A stretch of 64,000 nucleotides of DNA from an uncultured Eubacteriales bacterium (GTDB lineage: Bacteria; Bacillota; Clostridia; Peptostreptococcales; Anaerovoracaceae). The notes below the pieces were generated by a model. The model searched no databases and was not told the DNA's origin. It was given only the letters and a program-made list of their open reading frames with translations. The number at the start of each line of letters is the position of its first letter. Position 1 is the first letter of the stretch. The stretch lies in contig CASDYG010000001.1 of NCBI GenBank assembly GCA_949285555.1, positions 62,001 to 126,000 on the forward strand, given 5' to 3'. Position numbers and translations under genes: made by a program. Shown here piece after piece: positions 45,401 to 52,542 of this stretch.

Positions 45401-46242
45401 GTGGAAATGACGAAGTACCTATGCATGCACCATATAATGTTAAAAAACCAATAGTGTTAATTCCTATATTTCCTGGTACAAACTGTGAATATGATAGCCT
45501 TAGGGCATTTGAAGATGCAGGTGGATTAGTGCAAACATTCGTTATAAAAAACAATACTCCAATGCAGATAAAAGAGTCTATATCACTTTTTTCAGAAGCA
45601 CTTAGAAAGGCACATATTCTATTTTTGCCAGGAGGATTTTCAGGTGGAGATGAACCAGATGGATCAGCTAAGCTCATAACTTCTTTTTTCAGAAATGAAG
45701 CTGTGGCAGCCGCTTTAACAGATCTAATAGAAAACCGTAAAGGACTTGTCGGTGGTATTTGCAATGGGTTTCAAGCACTTATAAAGCTTGGACTTCTGCC
45801 ACATGGAAAAATTTTACAGCAGGATGAAAATAGCATTACACTTACAGATAATGTAATAGGTAGACATCAGTCAAAAATAGTCAATATAAAAGCTTTGACC
45901 AATAAATCGCCGTGGCTGAGATATGCTAATTTGGATCAATCCTATAAGGTTGCCATTTCTCACGGTGAAGGTAGAATAGTTGGCCCAACAGCTGATATTA
46001 TTAAGCTTGCTGAAACAGGTCAAATAATGACTCAATATGTAGATGATGAAAATAATCCTACAATGAGTATAGATTATAACCCTAACGGTTCAGCATTGGC
46101 AATTGAAGGTCTTCTTTCTTGCGATGGAAGAATAATGGGCAAGATGGGTCACAGCGAGCGAGTAGGTGAGCATCTCTATAAAAATATTCCAGGTGAATTT
46201 GATATGAAAATATTTAAATCTGCCATAGACTACTTCAAATAA
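42472..46242 (+). CDS. purL: Phosphoribosylformylglycinamidine synthase, single-chain
   Basis: This enzyme converts FGAR to FGAM with glutamine. The 1256-residue product combines the PurL synthase and PurQ glutaminase in one chain, unlike the PurS-PurQ-PurL complex of Bacillus. Seen: DTYWSDHCRHTTF and FKNETHNHPTEIEPFGGAATC in the synthase part, GGKDSMSGTF in the second half, and a C-terminal class I amidotransferase domain (PIFPGTNCEYDS, with catalytic cysteine in GGICNGFQAL near residue 1097). AAAGGAG precedes the ATG. It is the last purine gene; purA, purB and purK are not here. Confidence 0.96.
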   Translation: MIHEIYVERREGFNTECVTLQNELNSLFKDCPIQKIRILNAYKIEGLDENQLQNTISTVFSQPPVDQVYTRLPFNDGNADEHKGWHLIAVELLPGQFNQRSESAKDCIQLITHGKRPELWSGTVYLIKGDITDDQIEIIKKYLINPVESREAHIASCDITPTYPIPDNVRIIEDFDKLSQDGLSSFISEEALAMDVGDMKLVQEYFKKEKRNPTITEIKVIDTYWSDHCRHTTFNTILDNIEFKDKRVEDTFNRYLKEREELGHHSSITLMDMATFGARRLKKRGLLPALDESDEINACTVNFKARFNGQDEDWLLLFKNETHNHPTEIEPFGGAATCIGGAIRDPLSGRSYVYGAMRLSGAGDPRVDIKDTLEGKLPQKKIVQLATKGYSSYGNQIGVATGLVNEVYDSGFVAKRMEVGAVIGAAPKNNVTRKKPVCGDRILLLGGKTGRDGCGGATGSSKSHNIASIDECGAEVQKGNAPEERKLQRLFRNPLASKMIKKCNDFGAGGVSVAIGELADGLSIDLDMVPKKYEGLDGTELAISESQERMAVVIAKDDVDEFIALAMEENLLATPVAEVLDEPVISMKWQGDEIVRLHRNFLDSNGEIKHASAIVDIPYNDITDINSSNQSKLSLKEKLFNDLATLRYCSRRGLIEGFDSTIGAGTVIMPLGGKYQKTPTDQMIHIITKADAVSETCSLMSYGYDPAMCHKDVYAASYIAVIDSVAKLLSAGAGNNTIYLSFQEYFRKLGNDKNAWGLPVAALLGALQAQMDLDIGAIGGKDSMSGTFENLHVPPSLISFAATTDNANNIVTKEFKKVNNKIFMLHTAFDENKGIPSVASFNENCEILRELLENHLIKASSTISYKYLALSLFEMAIGNGLGVNISDMLDSDLLFKPGYGSFILELDAEHNIPQKYLSKLIYVGEIQEKPVITYDGEDISLSELEKVYETTLEEIYPTGYKDKDIEKASIPNIKEYSGNDEVPMHAPYNVKKPIVLIPIFPGTNCEYDSLRAFEDAGGLVQTFVIKNNTPMQIKESISLFSEALRKAHILFLPGGFSGGDEPDGSAKLITSFFRNEAVAAALTDLIENRKGLVGGICNGFQALIKLGLLPHGKILQQDENSITLTDNVIGRHQSKIVNIKALTNKSPWLRYANLDQSYKVAISHGEGRIVGPTADIIKLAETGQIMTQYVDDENNPTMSIDYNPNGSALAIEGLLSCDGRIMGKMGHSERVGEHLYKNIPGEFDMKIFKSAIDYFK

Positions 46243-46306
46243 ATAAACTTTATATGTTACAATAGTAAATATAAGGGTATTTTATAATACACTAGGAGGT
46301 GTTCTT

Positions 46307-47911
46307 TTGAAAAAAACATTATTTTATAACTGTAAAGTTTATAGTTCCAACGAAAATGCACCTTTATCCGATGCGTTCATAGTTGAAGATAAAAAAATAA
46401 CATGGGTAGGAGTATTAGAAAATCTACCATCTGAAAATGATATAACTGAAAAGGTTGATTTGCAGGGACGACGAGTTTTACCAGCATTTATTGATTCCCA
46501 TATGCATCCAATAATACTTGCAGAGTTTTCCAGACAGATTTCAGCTTTGCCACCTAAGGTGAATTCTATAAAGGATCTTATTGATGAAATAAGAAAAGTT
46601 AGAGAGTCTCAGGGACGTGACAAGTGGATTTTAGGATGGGGCTATGATGAAGGTAAATTCGCGGAGCATAGGCCGCCTACAAGATATGATTTAGACAAGG
46701 GTGCCGAAGATGCTCCAGTATGTATCACCAGGACATGCGTACACATTAAATGTGTCAATAGTAAGGCTCTTGAGCTTGCTGGTATCGACAGAAATACTAA
46801 GGATCCTGAAGGTGGAGAAATTGAAAGAGATGAAAATGGCGAGCCTACAGGTATTTTAAAGGAAAATGCAAGAAATCTACTTGCAGGAGTACTTCCAGAG
46901 ACTACCAAAGAGGATCATATTGAAAATCTACTGAATCTTGATAAAATTCTGCTTTCTCAAGGTATTGTAGCTGTTACAGACATGGCAAATCTGGATCAAG
47001 GAGACTATTATTCCATATACAATGATGCTGTCAAGGAAGGCTTTAAGCAAAGAGTATCTATGTATTACCTTTGGGATTATTATTACAAGGATAAGGATTA
47101 TAATATTCCTATGGAACATAGAGATAAAAACAAACAGATATTCGTTTCAGGGCTGAAGCTTATAGGTGATGGCAGCGTATCCGGTCATACTGCATGGATG
47201 AGCAGGCATTATCTAGGGTCTGAAGATGATTATGGTATGCCTGTTTGTAGTGATGAACAAATAGACACTGCCGTTGAATTTTGTAAGAAAGAGCATATGC
47301 AGCTTTCAATGCACGCTATGGGAGATAAGACAATAGCCAGAGTTGTTGACAGGGTATATGATGAAGAACCTTGGGTTGATGATGTACCATATATTAGACT
47401 TGAGCATTTGACATATCCTTCAGATGACTCTGTAAATAAAATGGTAGAAAAGGGAATTGCAAATGTTACTCAGCCTATATTCCTATATTCAGAAATTGAA
47501 AGCTATCTGAACAATCTAGGTGAGGAGTGGACTAAGGAAACCTATCCTGTAGCATCTATGCTTAGCAAGGGTGCTATCGTAAGTCTATCATCTGATGCAC
47601 CAGCAACAGCTTGGGCCACACCATCTGATCCAATGCCTGGAATTAAATGTGCAGTTACCAGATTAGCATATAATGGGCAAGACTGTGGTCAGCAGGAAAA
47701 AGTAACTATAAGACAGGCAATAGATCTGTATACAAAAGAAGCAGCAAAGGTATGCGGATTTAAGGATTTAGGTGAAATAAAAGAAGGTTATAGAGGTAGC
47801 TTTATAGTTCTTGATAGAGATATCTTAACAGTAAAGGATGAGGACATCGATAAGGTTAAGGTTCTTAAAACTTATGTTGATGGAAGCTGTGAATATAGCT
47901 ATGACAATTAA
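46307..47911 (+). CDS. YtcJ-like metal-dependent amidohydrolase
   Basis: The 534-residue product starts with TTG at 46307 behind TAGGAGGTG. It belongs to the amidohydrolase_3 family: FIDSHMHP gives the HxH metal ligands, followed by GWGYDEGKFAEHRPP, SMHAMGDKTIARV and a late SSDAPATAW aspartate, and ends with GSFIVLDRDIL. Family members hydrolyse exocyclic amides or formamides; the substrate cannot be told from sequence. It follows the purine operon by 64 bases and ends in its own terminator. A TTCAAA-18-TACAAT pair at 46234-46263 is a possible promoter. Confidence 0.85.
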   Translation: MKKTLFYNCKVYSSNENAPLSDAFIVEDKKITWVGVLENLPSENDITEKVDLQGRRVLPAFIDSHMHPIILAEFSRQISALPPKVNSIKDLIDEIRKVRESQGRDKWILGWGYDEGKFAEHRPPTRYDLDKGAEDAPVCITRTCVHIKCVNSKALELAGIDRNTKDPEGGEIERDENGEPTGILKENARNLLAGVLPETTKEDHIENLLNLDKILLSQGIVAVTDMANLDQGDYYSIYNDAVKEGFKQRVSMYYLWDYYYKDKDYNIPMEHRDKNKQIFVSGLKLIGDGSVSGHTAWMSRHYLGSEDDYGMPVCSDEQIDTAVEFCKKEHMQLSMHAMGDKTIARVVDRVYDEEPWVDDVPYIRLEHLTYPSDDSVNKMVEKGIANVTQPIFLYSEIESYLNNLGEEWTKETYPVASMLSKGAIVSLSSDAPATAWATPSDPMPGIKCAVTRLAYNGQDCGQQEKVTIRQAIDLYTKEAAKVCGFKDLGEIKEGYRGSFIVLDRDILTVKDEDIDKVKVLKTYVDGSCEYSYDN

Positions 47912-47921
47912 ATATAATTAT

Positions 47922-47949
47922 GAGCTCCTTATTTAAAGGAGCTTTTTTT
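47922..47949 (+). terminator. Intrinsic terminator after the amidohydrolase gene
   Basis: AGCTCCTT, loop ATTTA and AAGGAGCT form a perfect 8-bp stem followed by seven T residues. Confidence 0.9.
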
Positions 47950-48009
47950 GTGCCTAAGTGTAACAAAATAGTTATAAGGATTAGAAAGAGGGATGTATTT
48001 ATTTCAGAG

Positions 48010-48047
48010 ATAACTATTCCTAAAATCATAATTTTGGGAATAGTTAT
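48010..48047. repeat. 17-bp inverted repeat with CATA loop
   Basis: Arms 48010-48026 and 48031-48047 pair over all 17 positions with one G-U, around loop CATA. There is no T run after either arm, so it is not a typical terminator. Confidence 0.7.
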
Positions 48048-48079
48048 ATACACCTCTTATAATTCCCCTCAAAACTGGC

Positions 48080-48120
48080 CAAATAAAACAAAAGGCTCTC
48101 AAGCAAATACCTAAGAGCCT
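48080..48120 (-). terminator. Probable terminator of the LysM gene
   Basis: On the - strand AGGCTCT (48120-48114) pairs with AGAGCCT (48099-48093) across a 14-base loop, followed by TTTGTTTTATTT. It lies about 175 bases after the LysM stop codon. Confidence 0.6.
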
Positions 48121-48294
48121 ATATGGGGAAATATAATATCATCTATTGTCTATTTATCCTTTATCGAAACTTAACCTTATAGCCTATGCATCTCTGTATC
48201 TATATGTCTCCTATATATCTGTACATATATGCTATTAATTTAAATAAGGTTATGGACTTTATCATATGTAAGTGCTTCTTACTACAGATTAAAT

Positions 48295-48582
48295 CTATAC
48301 TGGCATAAGCAATAGATCACCTTCACTTATAATATCACTTTCCAGATGATTCACATTCTTTAACAGATATACAGTATCACGAATATCTTCATCCTTTGAT
48401 GTATGCTCCTTGGCTATGGACCACAGGGTATCTCCATCAGATACTTCAATAACCTTATATGCCTTCTGTCCATTGGAATCTCCAGATGCCAGATTAAATG
48501 AAAAGAATATATTAGTAATCATATATATAATTAGTAAAATAGCTGTAATCACAAAAGCTCTTTTTAACTTACTCACTCTCAT
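48295..48582 (-). CDS. YneA-like LysM protein, SOS-controlled division inhibitor candidate
   Basis: The 95-residue product has a short basic N-terminus, one membrane helix at about residues 10-30 and a C-terminal LysM domain at about 43-95 (IEVSDGDTLWSIAKEHTSK...LLMPV). This is the layout of YneA, which blocks cell division during the SOS response in Bacillus. Two LexA-type boxes flank its promoter. In many Clostridia the gene is divergent from lexA, but here no lexA is adjacent; the next gene on the same strand is an adhesin. GAGGTGAG precedes the ATG. The division role is by family analogy. Confidence 0.78.
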   Translation of the reverse strand: MRVSKLKRAFVITAILLIIYMITNIFFSFNLASGDSNGQKAYKVIEVSDGDTLWSIAKEHTSKDEDIRDTVYLLKNVNHLESDIISEGDLLLMPV

Positions 48583-48600
48583 AACTCACCTCATATAAAT

Positions 48601-48672
48601 CGAATAATTGTTCTGTAATTATATTAACATATGAATATTTGTTTGTCAACACTTTTTTCGAAAAAATGTTCT
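48601..48672 (-). promoter_or_regulatory. Promoter with two LexA/DinR-type boxes
   Basis: On the - strand, TTGACA (48649-48644), a 17-base spacer and TAATAT (48626-48621). CGAATAATTGTTCT at 48601-48614 lies just downstream of the -10 and CGAAAAAATGTTCT at 48659-48672 just upstream of the -35. Both resemble the Gram-positive LexA box CGAAC-N4-GTTCG. Confidence 0.65.
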
Positions 48673-48730
48673 GTTCTTTTTAATTTAGTATAGATATTTA
48701 TTTTCAACGCTTATAGCGTTCGGAAATAAA

Positions 48731-48755
48731 AAAGGGCTTATTAGGCCCCTCTTTT
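48731..48755 (-). terminator. Terminator of the thioester adhesin gene
   Basis: On the - strand GGGGC, loop CTAATAA and GCCC are followed by TTTTTTATTT, directly after the stop codon of the adhesin. A further AACGC-TTATA-GCGTT hairpin sits at 48706-48720. Confidence 0.7.
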
Positions 48756-48759
48756 AAAA

Positions 48760-50748
48760 TCAGAATACATATTTTCTTTTCAGCAGAAAACTTGCTACAA
48801 TAATTGTAATTATGTAAATAATACTCTTGTTACTATCCCCTGTTTTAGGTATATTTGAAACGGGATTATTTTCATAGTTTATAATTATATCTTCATTATT
48901 TAAAGTAAACTTAATATCTCTTCCCTTTTTATATACGTGTGGTGGCTTCACCTCTTTTAGAATGTATTTCTTGCCAATTGTGAGGCCTCGTATTTCATGT
49001 GGCTTTCCATCTGAAATCCAGCGTTCCAGCTCCGTATCTCCATCATAAACAGCAAGTAATGCACCCTTAAGTGGCTTTTTATCAATGCCGCTTATCTTAT
49101 TTATCCTGACCGTTGTAGTGTTATTTGTAACTTTAGTACTATAATGGGTAATCGCTTGCTCCTTTGTATATCTCATATCTACTTCTATTGGTTTTTCAGC
49201 AATATATCCACCTGGTGCTATAAGCTCCTTTAGAATATAAATATCGGGATCTAAAGGCCTGCTTGATCCAAACCCTTGCTTATCTGTAGTTATTTTTTCA
49301 ATTAAAATGTCCGGATTGTCTTTTTTATATATTCCGAAAGTGCAGCTTAAGTCCTTAGCATGTCCTGTAGGTTTATTTTGCCTTGTTAGTTTATCTAACT
49401 TATGTACTGAAAGAATGACCTTCTTGGGATATTCAATATGGATTACCTCATTGGTCATATTAGTATTAAGATGTCCATTATTATCAAAAACTATAAAAGT
49501 AAAAACGTTATTTTTATCAGTTAAAAAACCCTTTGGTGCTTTTATTTCTTTAATTATATACGTCCCTAATGGAGCTACATTTTTACCATTAACATCTTTA
49601 TATAATGGATCACCGCCAATTTTGTGTTTTTCGTCTATTTTTATTATGCCTTCAGAATCTGTTCTAAAATCCCATTTTAGATTAGCTTGTGATAAATCAG
49701 GTGATGTTTCTGCTGTGAATATATCATTAAAATAATATATTCTGTAATGAGCATCCTTTAATGAAAGATCTTTGCTTGCAGTTTCATGAGCTTTTTTTAT
49801 GAGTTTGAAATCAAATGGTACATATTGAGGTGTATCATGTAAATTGAGTACATAGTCCTTCTTGCCGCTGAGATCATCAGCTGTAACCGTATAAATACTT
49901 TTATCTAATACGTAGCCTTTAGGTGCTTTTGTTTCTTTGACTTTATATGTTTTAGGTAGCAACTGTAACGAATTTGATATACCATTTTCATCAGTTTTAA
50001 GAATTCCTATTACATTTGTCATATTTTCATCATAAACTGTATATTCAGCATTCTTTAAACTATATAGCTTTGGATTAGCTTCACTAATTTTTTTATCAGC
50101 AGATACTTTTTTTATGTAAAAATTCGTTTTTGGAATCGGTTCAGCCCAAAATCTGCATAGTCTTTGCGTATTATTTTCTGGTACATACATGACTCCTCTT
50201 CCAACATAGTTAAAAAGATTTTGTTTTGCATACTCGTTTGCCTTATCTATCCACAATGATACATCGATACCATTATTAAAAGACACAGAACGATAACCAC
50301 CTTTTACGCCCTTTTTATTACCTATTTTAAACCAGATATATGCTTGAGCTAATGCTCTTCTTGTAACAGTATCAATGCTTCCCAGATCTGACGAATTTTC
50401 CAAGTAGCTTACACCAATAGCTATTTCTGTGATTTCTTTTTTAGACATATCTGTACCATTGAAGGTATGAAAATCTACTATACTCACTTTTTTGCGGGCT
50501 ATATTTCCATAATCTGTTTCTATGTCAGCACAATAAGCTGTATCGTTTGTACTTTCCACCTTGTAATGCTTAATAGTAGCTTCTGCCTTCCCTGAGCCTA
50601 TGCTGTCTATTATCCCTTCTACACCTGGCTGTCCTCCAACTATATAATCAGTAGAGCCAGCATGCACATCTTGAATGTGATTCATAAATGTAGCAAATAT
50701 TATAAAAGGGATCAGTAGATAGATAATTGATTTTGCTTTAATATTCAT
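48760..50748 (-). CDS. LPXTG-type cell-wall adhesin with thioester and SpaA/Cna-B domains
   Basis: The 662-residue product has a signal peptide (residues 1-30), a predicted thioester domain with Cys73 (AYCAD) and Gln135 (AQAYIW, matching the QxxxW pattern), four SpaA/Cna-B-like repeats ending in the E-box motifs KVKETKAPKGY (E272), IIKEIKAPKGF (E401), ILKELIAPGGY (E508) and ILKEVKPP (E599), sortase motif IPKTG at 633-637, a hydrophobic helix and a basic tail. Such thioester domains can bond covalently to host ligands and Cna-B domains carry Lys-Asn/Asp isopeptide bonds. No sortase gene is near. GGAGG precedes the ATG. The ligand is unknown. Confidence 0.85.
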   Translation of the reverse strand: MNIKAKSIIYLLIPFIIFATFMNHIQDVHAGSTDYIVGGQPGVEGIIDSIGSGKAEATIKHYKVESTNDTAYCADIETDYGNIARKKVSIVDFHTFNGTDMSKKEITEIAIGVSYLENSSDLGSIDTVTRRALAQAYIWFKIGNKKGVKGGYRSVSFNNGIDVSLWIDKANEYAKQNLFNYVGRGVMYVPENNTQRLCRFWAEPIPKTNFYIKKVSADKKISEANPKLYSLKNAEYTVYDENMTNVIGILKTDENGISNSLQLLPKTYKVKETKAPKGYVLDKSIYTVTADDLSGKKDYVLNLHDTPQYVPFDFKLIKKAHETASKDLSLKDAHYRIYYFNDIFTAETSPDLSQANLKWDFRTDSEGIIKIDEKHKIGGDPLYKDVNGKNVAPLGTYIIKEIKAPKGFLTDKNNVFTFIVFDNNGHLNTNMTNEVIHIEYPKKVILSVHKLDKLTRQNKPTGHAKDLSCTFGIYKKDNPDILIEKITTDKQGFGSSRPLDPDIYILKELIAPGGYIAEKPIEVDMRYTKEQAITHYSTKVTNNTTTVRINKISGIDKKPLKGALLAVYDGDTELERWISDGKPHEIRGLTIGKKYILKEVKPPHVYKKGRDIKFTLNNEDIIINYENNPVSNIPKTGDSNKSIIYIITIIVASFLLKRKYVF

Positions 50749-50760
50749 ATTTCCTCCATA

Positions 50761-50778
50761 TTAACTGTTATACAGTTA
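50761..50778 (-). promoter_or_regulatory. Palindrome upstream of the adhesin gene
   Basis: TAACTGTTATACAGTTA (50762-50778) is a perfect inverted repeat placed just upstream of the adhesin ribosome binding site. It may be an operator or a 5' UTR hairpin. No clear -35/-10 pair was identified. Confidence 0.4.
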
Positions 50779-50919
50779 TAATATATGAAGAAAATATGCT
50801 AATGTTTTTCATAAATTGTATAAATTAGGGAAAAATCGGAAAAGAAGCTCTATGATACCGTCACATAGTGCAAGCAATTCTCATTTTAAGGTTTATTTAC
50901 TGACACCTATCACAGCATA

Positions 50920-51831
50920 CTATCTATTGAATCTTTCTTTATTATCCAAAATAGAAAGATATTTATCTAGTTGTTGATTTAAATATTTTGCAAACATGTC
51001 AGCCATCGCTGATATATTGTGTTTTACATGGTATTCATCAAAGGCTTCATAATATTTCAAGCGATCAGTAAATTTTATATTGATAGGTGGATATCCAGAT
51101 TTCATCAGTTCTAAGTTAATAAGTAACCTTCCAGTTCTCCCGTTTCCATCTATAAAAGGATGAATACTTTCAAAGTCGATGTGAAAACGGGCGAGTTTAG
51201 TCACAATATCCTCTTTGCTATTTTTATATTGTTGCAGTAGTTCTTCCATCTTTGGAATAATTAAATATGGCTGTACAGGTTCATGTGCCGCTCCCATTAT
51301 CTTAACCGGCACTCTTCTATATACCCCTCTGTCTTCTTTCTTATCAGCCAATACTAAATAATGGATATACTTTATTACTTTTTCAGATATCTGAGTATTT
51401 TCACTAACAAGTTGCTTAACATAGTCAAAGGCTTCTTTATGTCCTGTTACTTCCAAATGTTCCTTTAACGATTTTTGGTTAATAGTAAGTCCCTTAAGGA
51501 CCATATCTGTTTCTCGTAAAGTTAGAGTATTACCCTCAATTGCATTTGAGTTGTAGGTATACTCTATTAGAAATTCTTCATTTAATCTCTCCAATTCCCC
51601 TTTCGTTAGAGGTCTTCTGTTTTTAAGTAATTCTAATTTATGCTCGATAATTGGAATGAGTGATTCTTTAGTTTTATATCTTCCATCGGTTGGTTTTGAT
51701 GCATCATATGGTATTTTCCAAGCTCTTCCGTCTTGATATGCACCTTGAATCTTCCCTTCTGCACATAAAATTCTTACTCTTCTATCGGATATCATCCATT
51801 TTGCAGCTGCTTGCTTCACTGTGATGTACAT
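50920..51831 (-). CDS. Fic-domain protein with N-terminal HTH domain
   Basis: Fic enzymes transfer AMP (or similar groups) from nucleotides to protein hydroxyls. The 303-residue product has an N-terminal MerR/excisionase-like HTH at about 1-45 (VKQAAAKWMISDRRVRILC), a class II inhibitory motif SNAIEGN at 95-101 (S...EG), and the full catalytic motif HPFIDGNGRTGR at 224-235. Catalytic His and inhibitory Glu are both present, so it should be active but self-restrained. GGAGG precedes the ATG. It has its own promoter, over which three repeated elements lie. The target protein is unknown; no separate antitoxin gene is adjacent. Confidence 0.9.
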   Translation of the reverse strand: MYITVKQAAAKWMISDRRVRILCAEGKIQGAYQDGRAWKIPYDASKPTDGRYKTKESLIPIIEHKLELLKNRRPLTKGELERLNEEFLIEYTYNSNAIEGNTLTLRETDMVLKGLTINQKSLKEHLEVTGHKEAFDYVKQLVSENTQISEKVIKYIHYLVLADKKEDRGVYRRVPVKIMGAAHEPVQPYLIIPKMEELLQQYKNSKEDIVTKLARFHIDFESIHPFIDGNGRTGRLLINLELMKSGYPPINIKFTDRLKYYEAFDEYHVKHNISAMADMFAKYLNQQLDKYLSILDNKERFNR

Positions 51832-51854
51832 GAATTATCCCTCCAATCTTGTAA

Positions 51855-51883
51855 ATTATAACATTTCATCGGAATAATATCAA
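51855..51883 (-). promoter_or_regulatory. Promoter of the Fic gene
   Basis: On the - strand, TTGATA (51883-51878), a 17-base spacer and TATAAT (51860-51855), then about 24 bases to the start codon. Confidence 0.75.
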
Positions 51884-51922
51884 TTAATTCGGAATAACAT
51901 ATATGGATTAGCGGAATGATAT
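51870..51922 (-). repeat. Three phased CGGAATRAYAT repeats over and upstream of the Fic promoter
   Basis: CGGAATAATAT at 51870-51880, CGGAATAACAT at 51890-51900 and CGGAATGATAT at 51912-51922 are direct repeats spaced 20 and 22 bases apart, near two helical turns. The first lies between the -35 and -10 boxes of the Fic promoter. Confidence 0.7.
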
Positions 51923-52001
51923 TTCCACTTAATAAACTTCATTTAATATCATATATGTTTTCTATCAGCCATTTTATCTACTAGAGTTAAATAGAAGAAT
52001 A

Positions 52002-52030
52002 TTGTTTTTGTGTTTTAATTAAGTTAAAAT
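52002..52030 (+). promoter_or_regulatory. Probable promoter of the 82-residue membrane protein
   Basis: TTGTTT at 52002-52007, a 17-base spacer and TAAAAT at 52025-52030, 21 bases before the start codon. Confidence 0.5.
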
Positions 52031-52050
52031 GAACTAAAAGGAGAATTGAT

Positions 52051-52299
52051 ATGAAAAATAAAATTAAATTCTTACTAGAAAGCGGCTTTATCACATTATC
52101 TGATATTTTTAAAGGGATACTTTTATTTGTAATGGCTATTATAATGACTCTAAAATTTCTAACATCATTTACTGATACTTCTCTAAAAATTCCAGATTAC
52201 ATCTTCTTTTTCATAATTGGTGTACTGTACTTTGCATTTATGTTTATGTATGCTAGAAGATATCTGAAAATCATAGAAAAGCAGTCAAAGAAAGATTAG
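52051..52299 (+). CDS. Small two-helix membrane protein, unknown
   Basis: The 82-residue product is not recognised. It has two hydrophobic segments at about residues 20-38 and 50-68, a basic N-terminus and a strongly basic tail (ARRYLKIIEKQSKKD). AAAAGGAG lies at good spacing before the ATG and a plausible promoter lies upstream. It is divergent from the Fic gene across 219 bases and could be part of the same accessory insertion. A regulatory or antitoxin-like role is possible but nothing in the sequence shows it. Confidence 0.6.
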   Translation: MKNKIKFLLESGFITLSDIFKGILLFVMAIIMTLKFLTSFTDTSLKIPDYIFFFIIGVLYFAFMFMYARRYLKIIEKQSKKD

Positions 52300-52321
52300 C
52301 TAGTAACATCTCCATATCAAT

Positions 52322-52366
52322 CTACCAACTGCTATTTACTGGTGTATGATTATCACCTCCTTTCAT
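52322..52366 (-). CDS. Possible 14-codon ORF MKGGDNHTPVNSSW
   Basis: ATG at 52366 runs 14 codons to TAG at 52322. AAGGA lies three bases upstream, which is close. Within the first codons the DNA contains 13 bases complementary to the 16S rRNA 3' tail. It may be a micro-peptide, or the start may be decoration around a ribosome-binding element. No homology is claimed. Confidence 0.2.
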   Translation of the reverse strand: MKGGDNHTPVNSSW

Positions 52367-52402
52367 ACATCCTTATAGTTTTAATATGAAAAATTGTATT
52401 GT

Positions 52403-52434
52403 GCAAGTAGGCTATTTCTAACCTACTTGCTTTT
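52403..52434 (+). terminator. Terminator between the two small membrane-protein genes
   Basis: GCAAGTAGG (52403-52411) and CCTACTTGC (52422-52430) form a perfect 9-bp stem, followed by TTTTAT. About 100 bases after the first gene's stop. Confidence 0.7.
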
Positions 52435-52513
52435 ATCCATATTTTCTTCTTCTACCTTATAGCCGTAGGAAATACCAAAATCTGACGCTTTTAAGATACT
52501 GTGTATTACTTTA

Positions 52514-52522
52514 TGGTATAAT
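52514..52522 (+). promoter_or_regulatory. Extended -10 promoter of the 125-residue membrane protein
   Basis: TGGTATAAT at 52514-52522 fits the extended -10 pattern, 20 bases before the start codon; no clear -35. Confidence 0.55.
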
Positions 52523-52542
52523 TAGTGCACGTGGAGGATTCT

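Larger units (their letters stand above)
47950..48294. other. Convergent intergenic region with a long perfect hairpin
   Basis: These 345 bases lie between converging transcription units and hold no supported gene. They contain a 17-bp near-perfect hairpin (48010-48047), a direct repeat of its AATAGTTATA arm near 47978, the LysM-gene terminator on the - strand, and a looser inverted pair AACCTTAT (48173-48180) / ATAAGGTT (48244-48251). No promoter was recognised. Confidence 0.5.

Noticed and set aside
47920..48114. 64-codon + strand ORF after the amidohydrolase
   Set aside because: It starts inside the terminator hairpin and runs through the 17-bp inverted repeat; no ribosome binding site.
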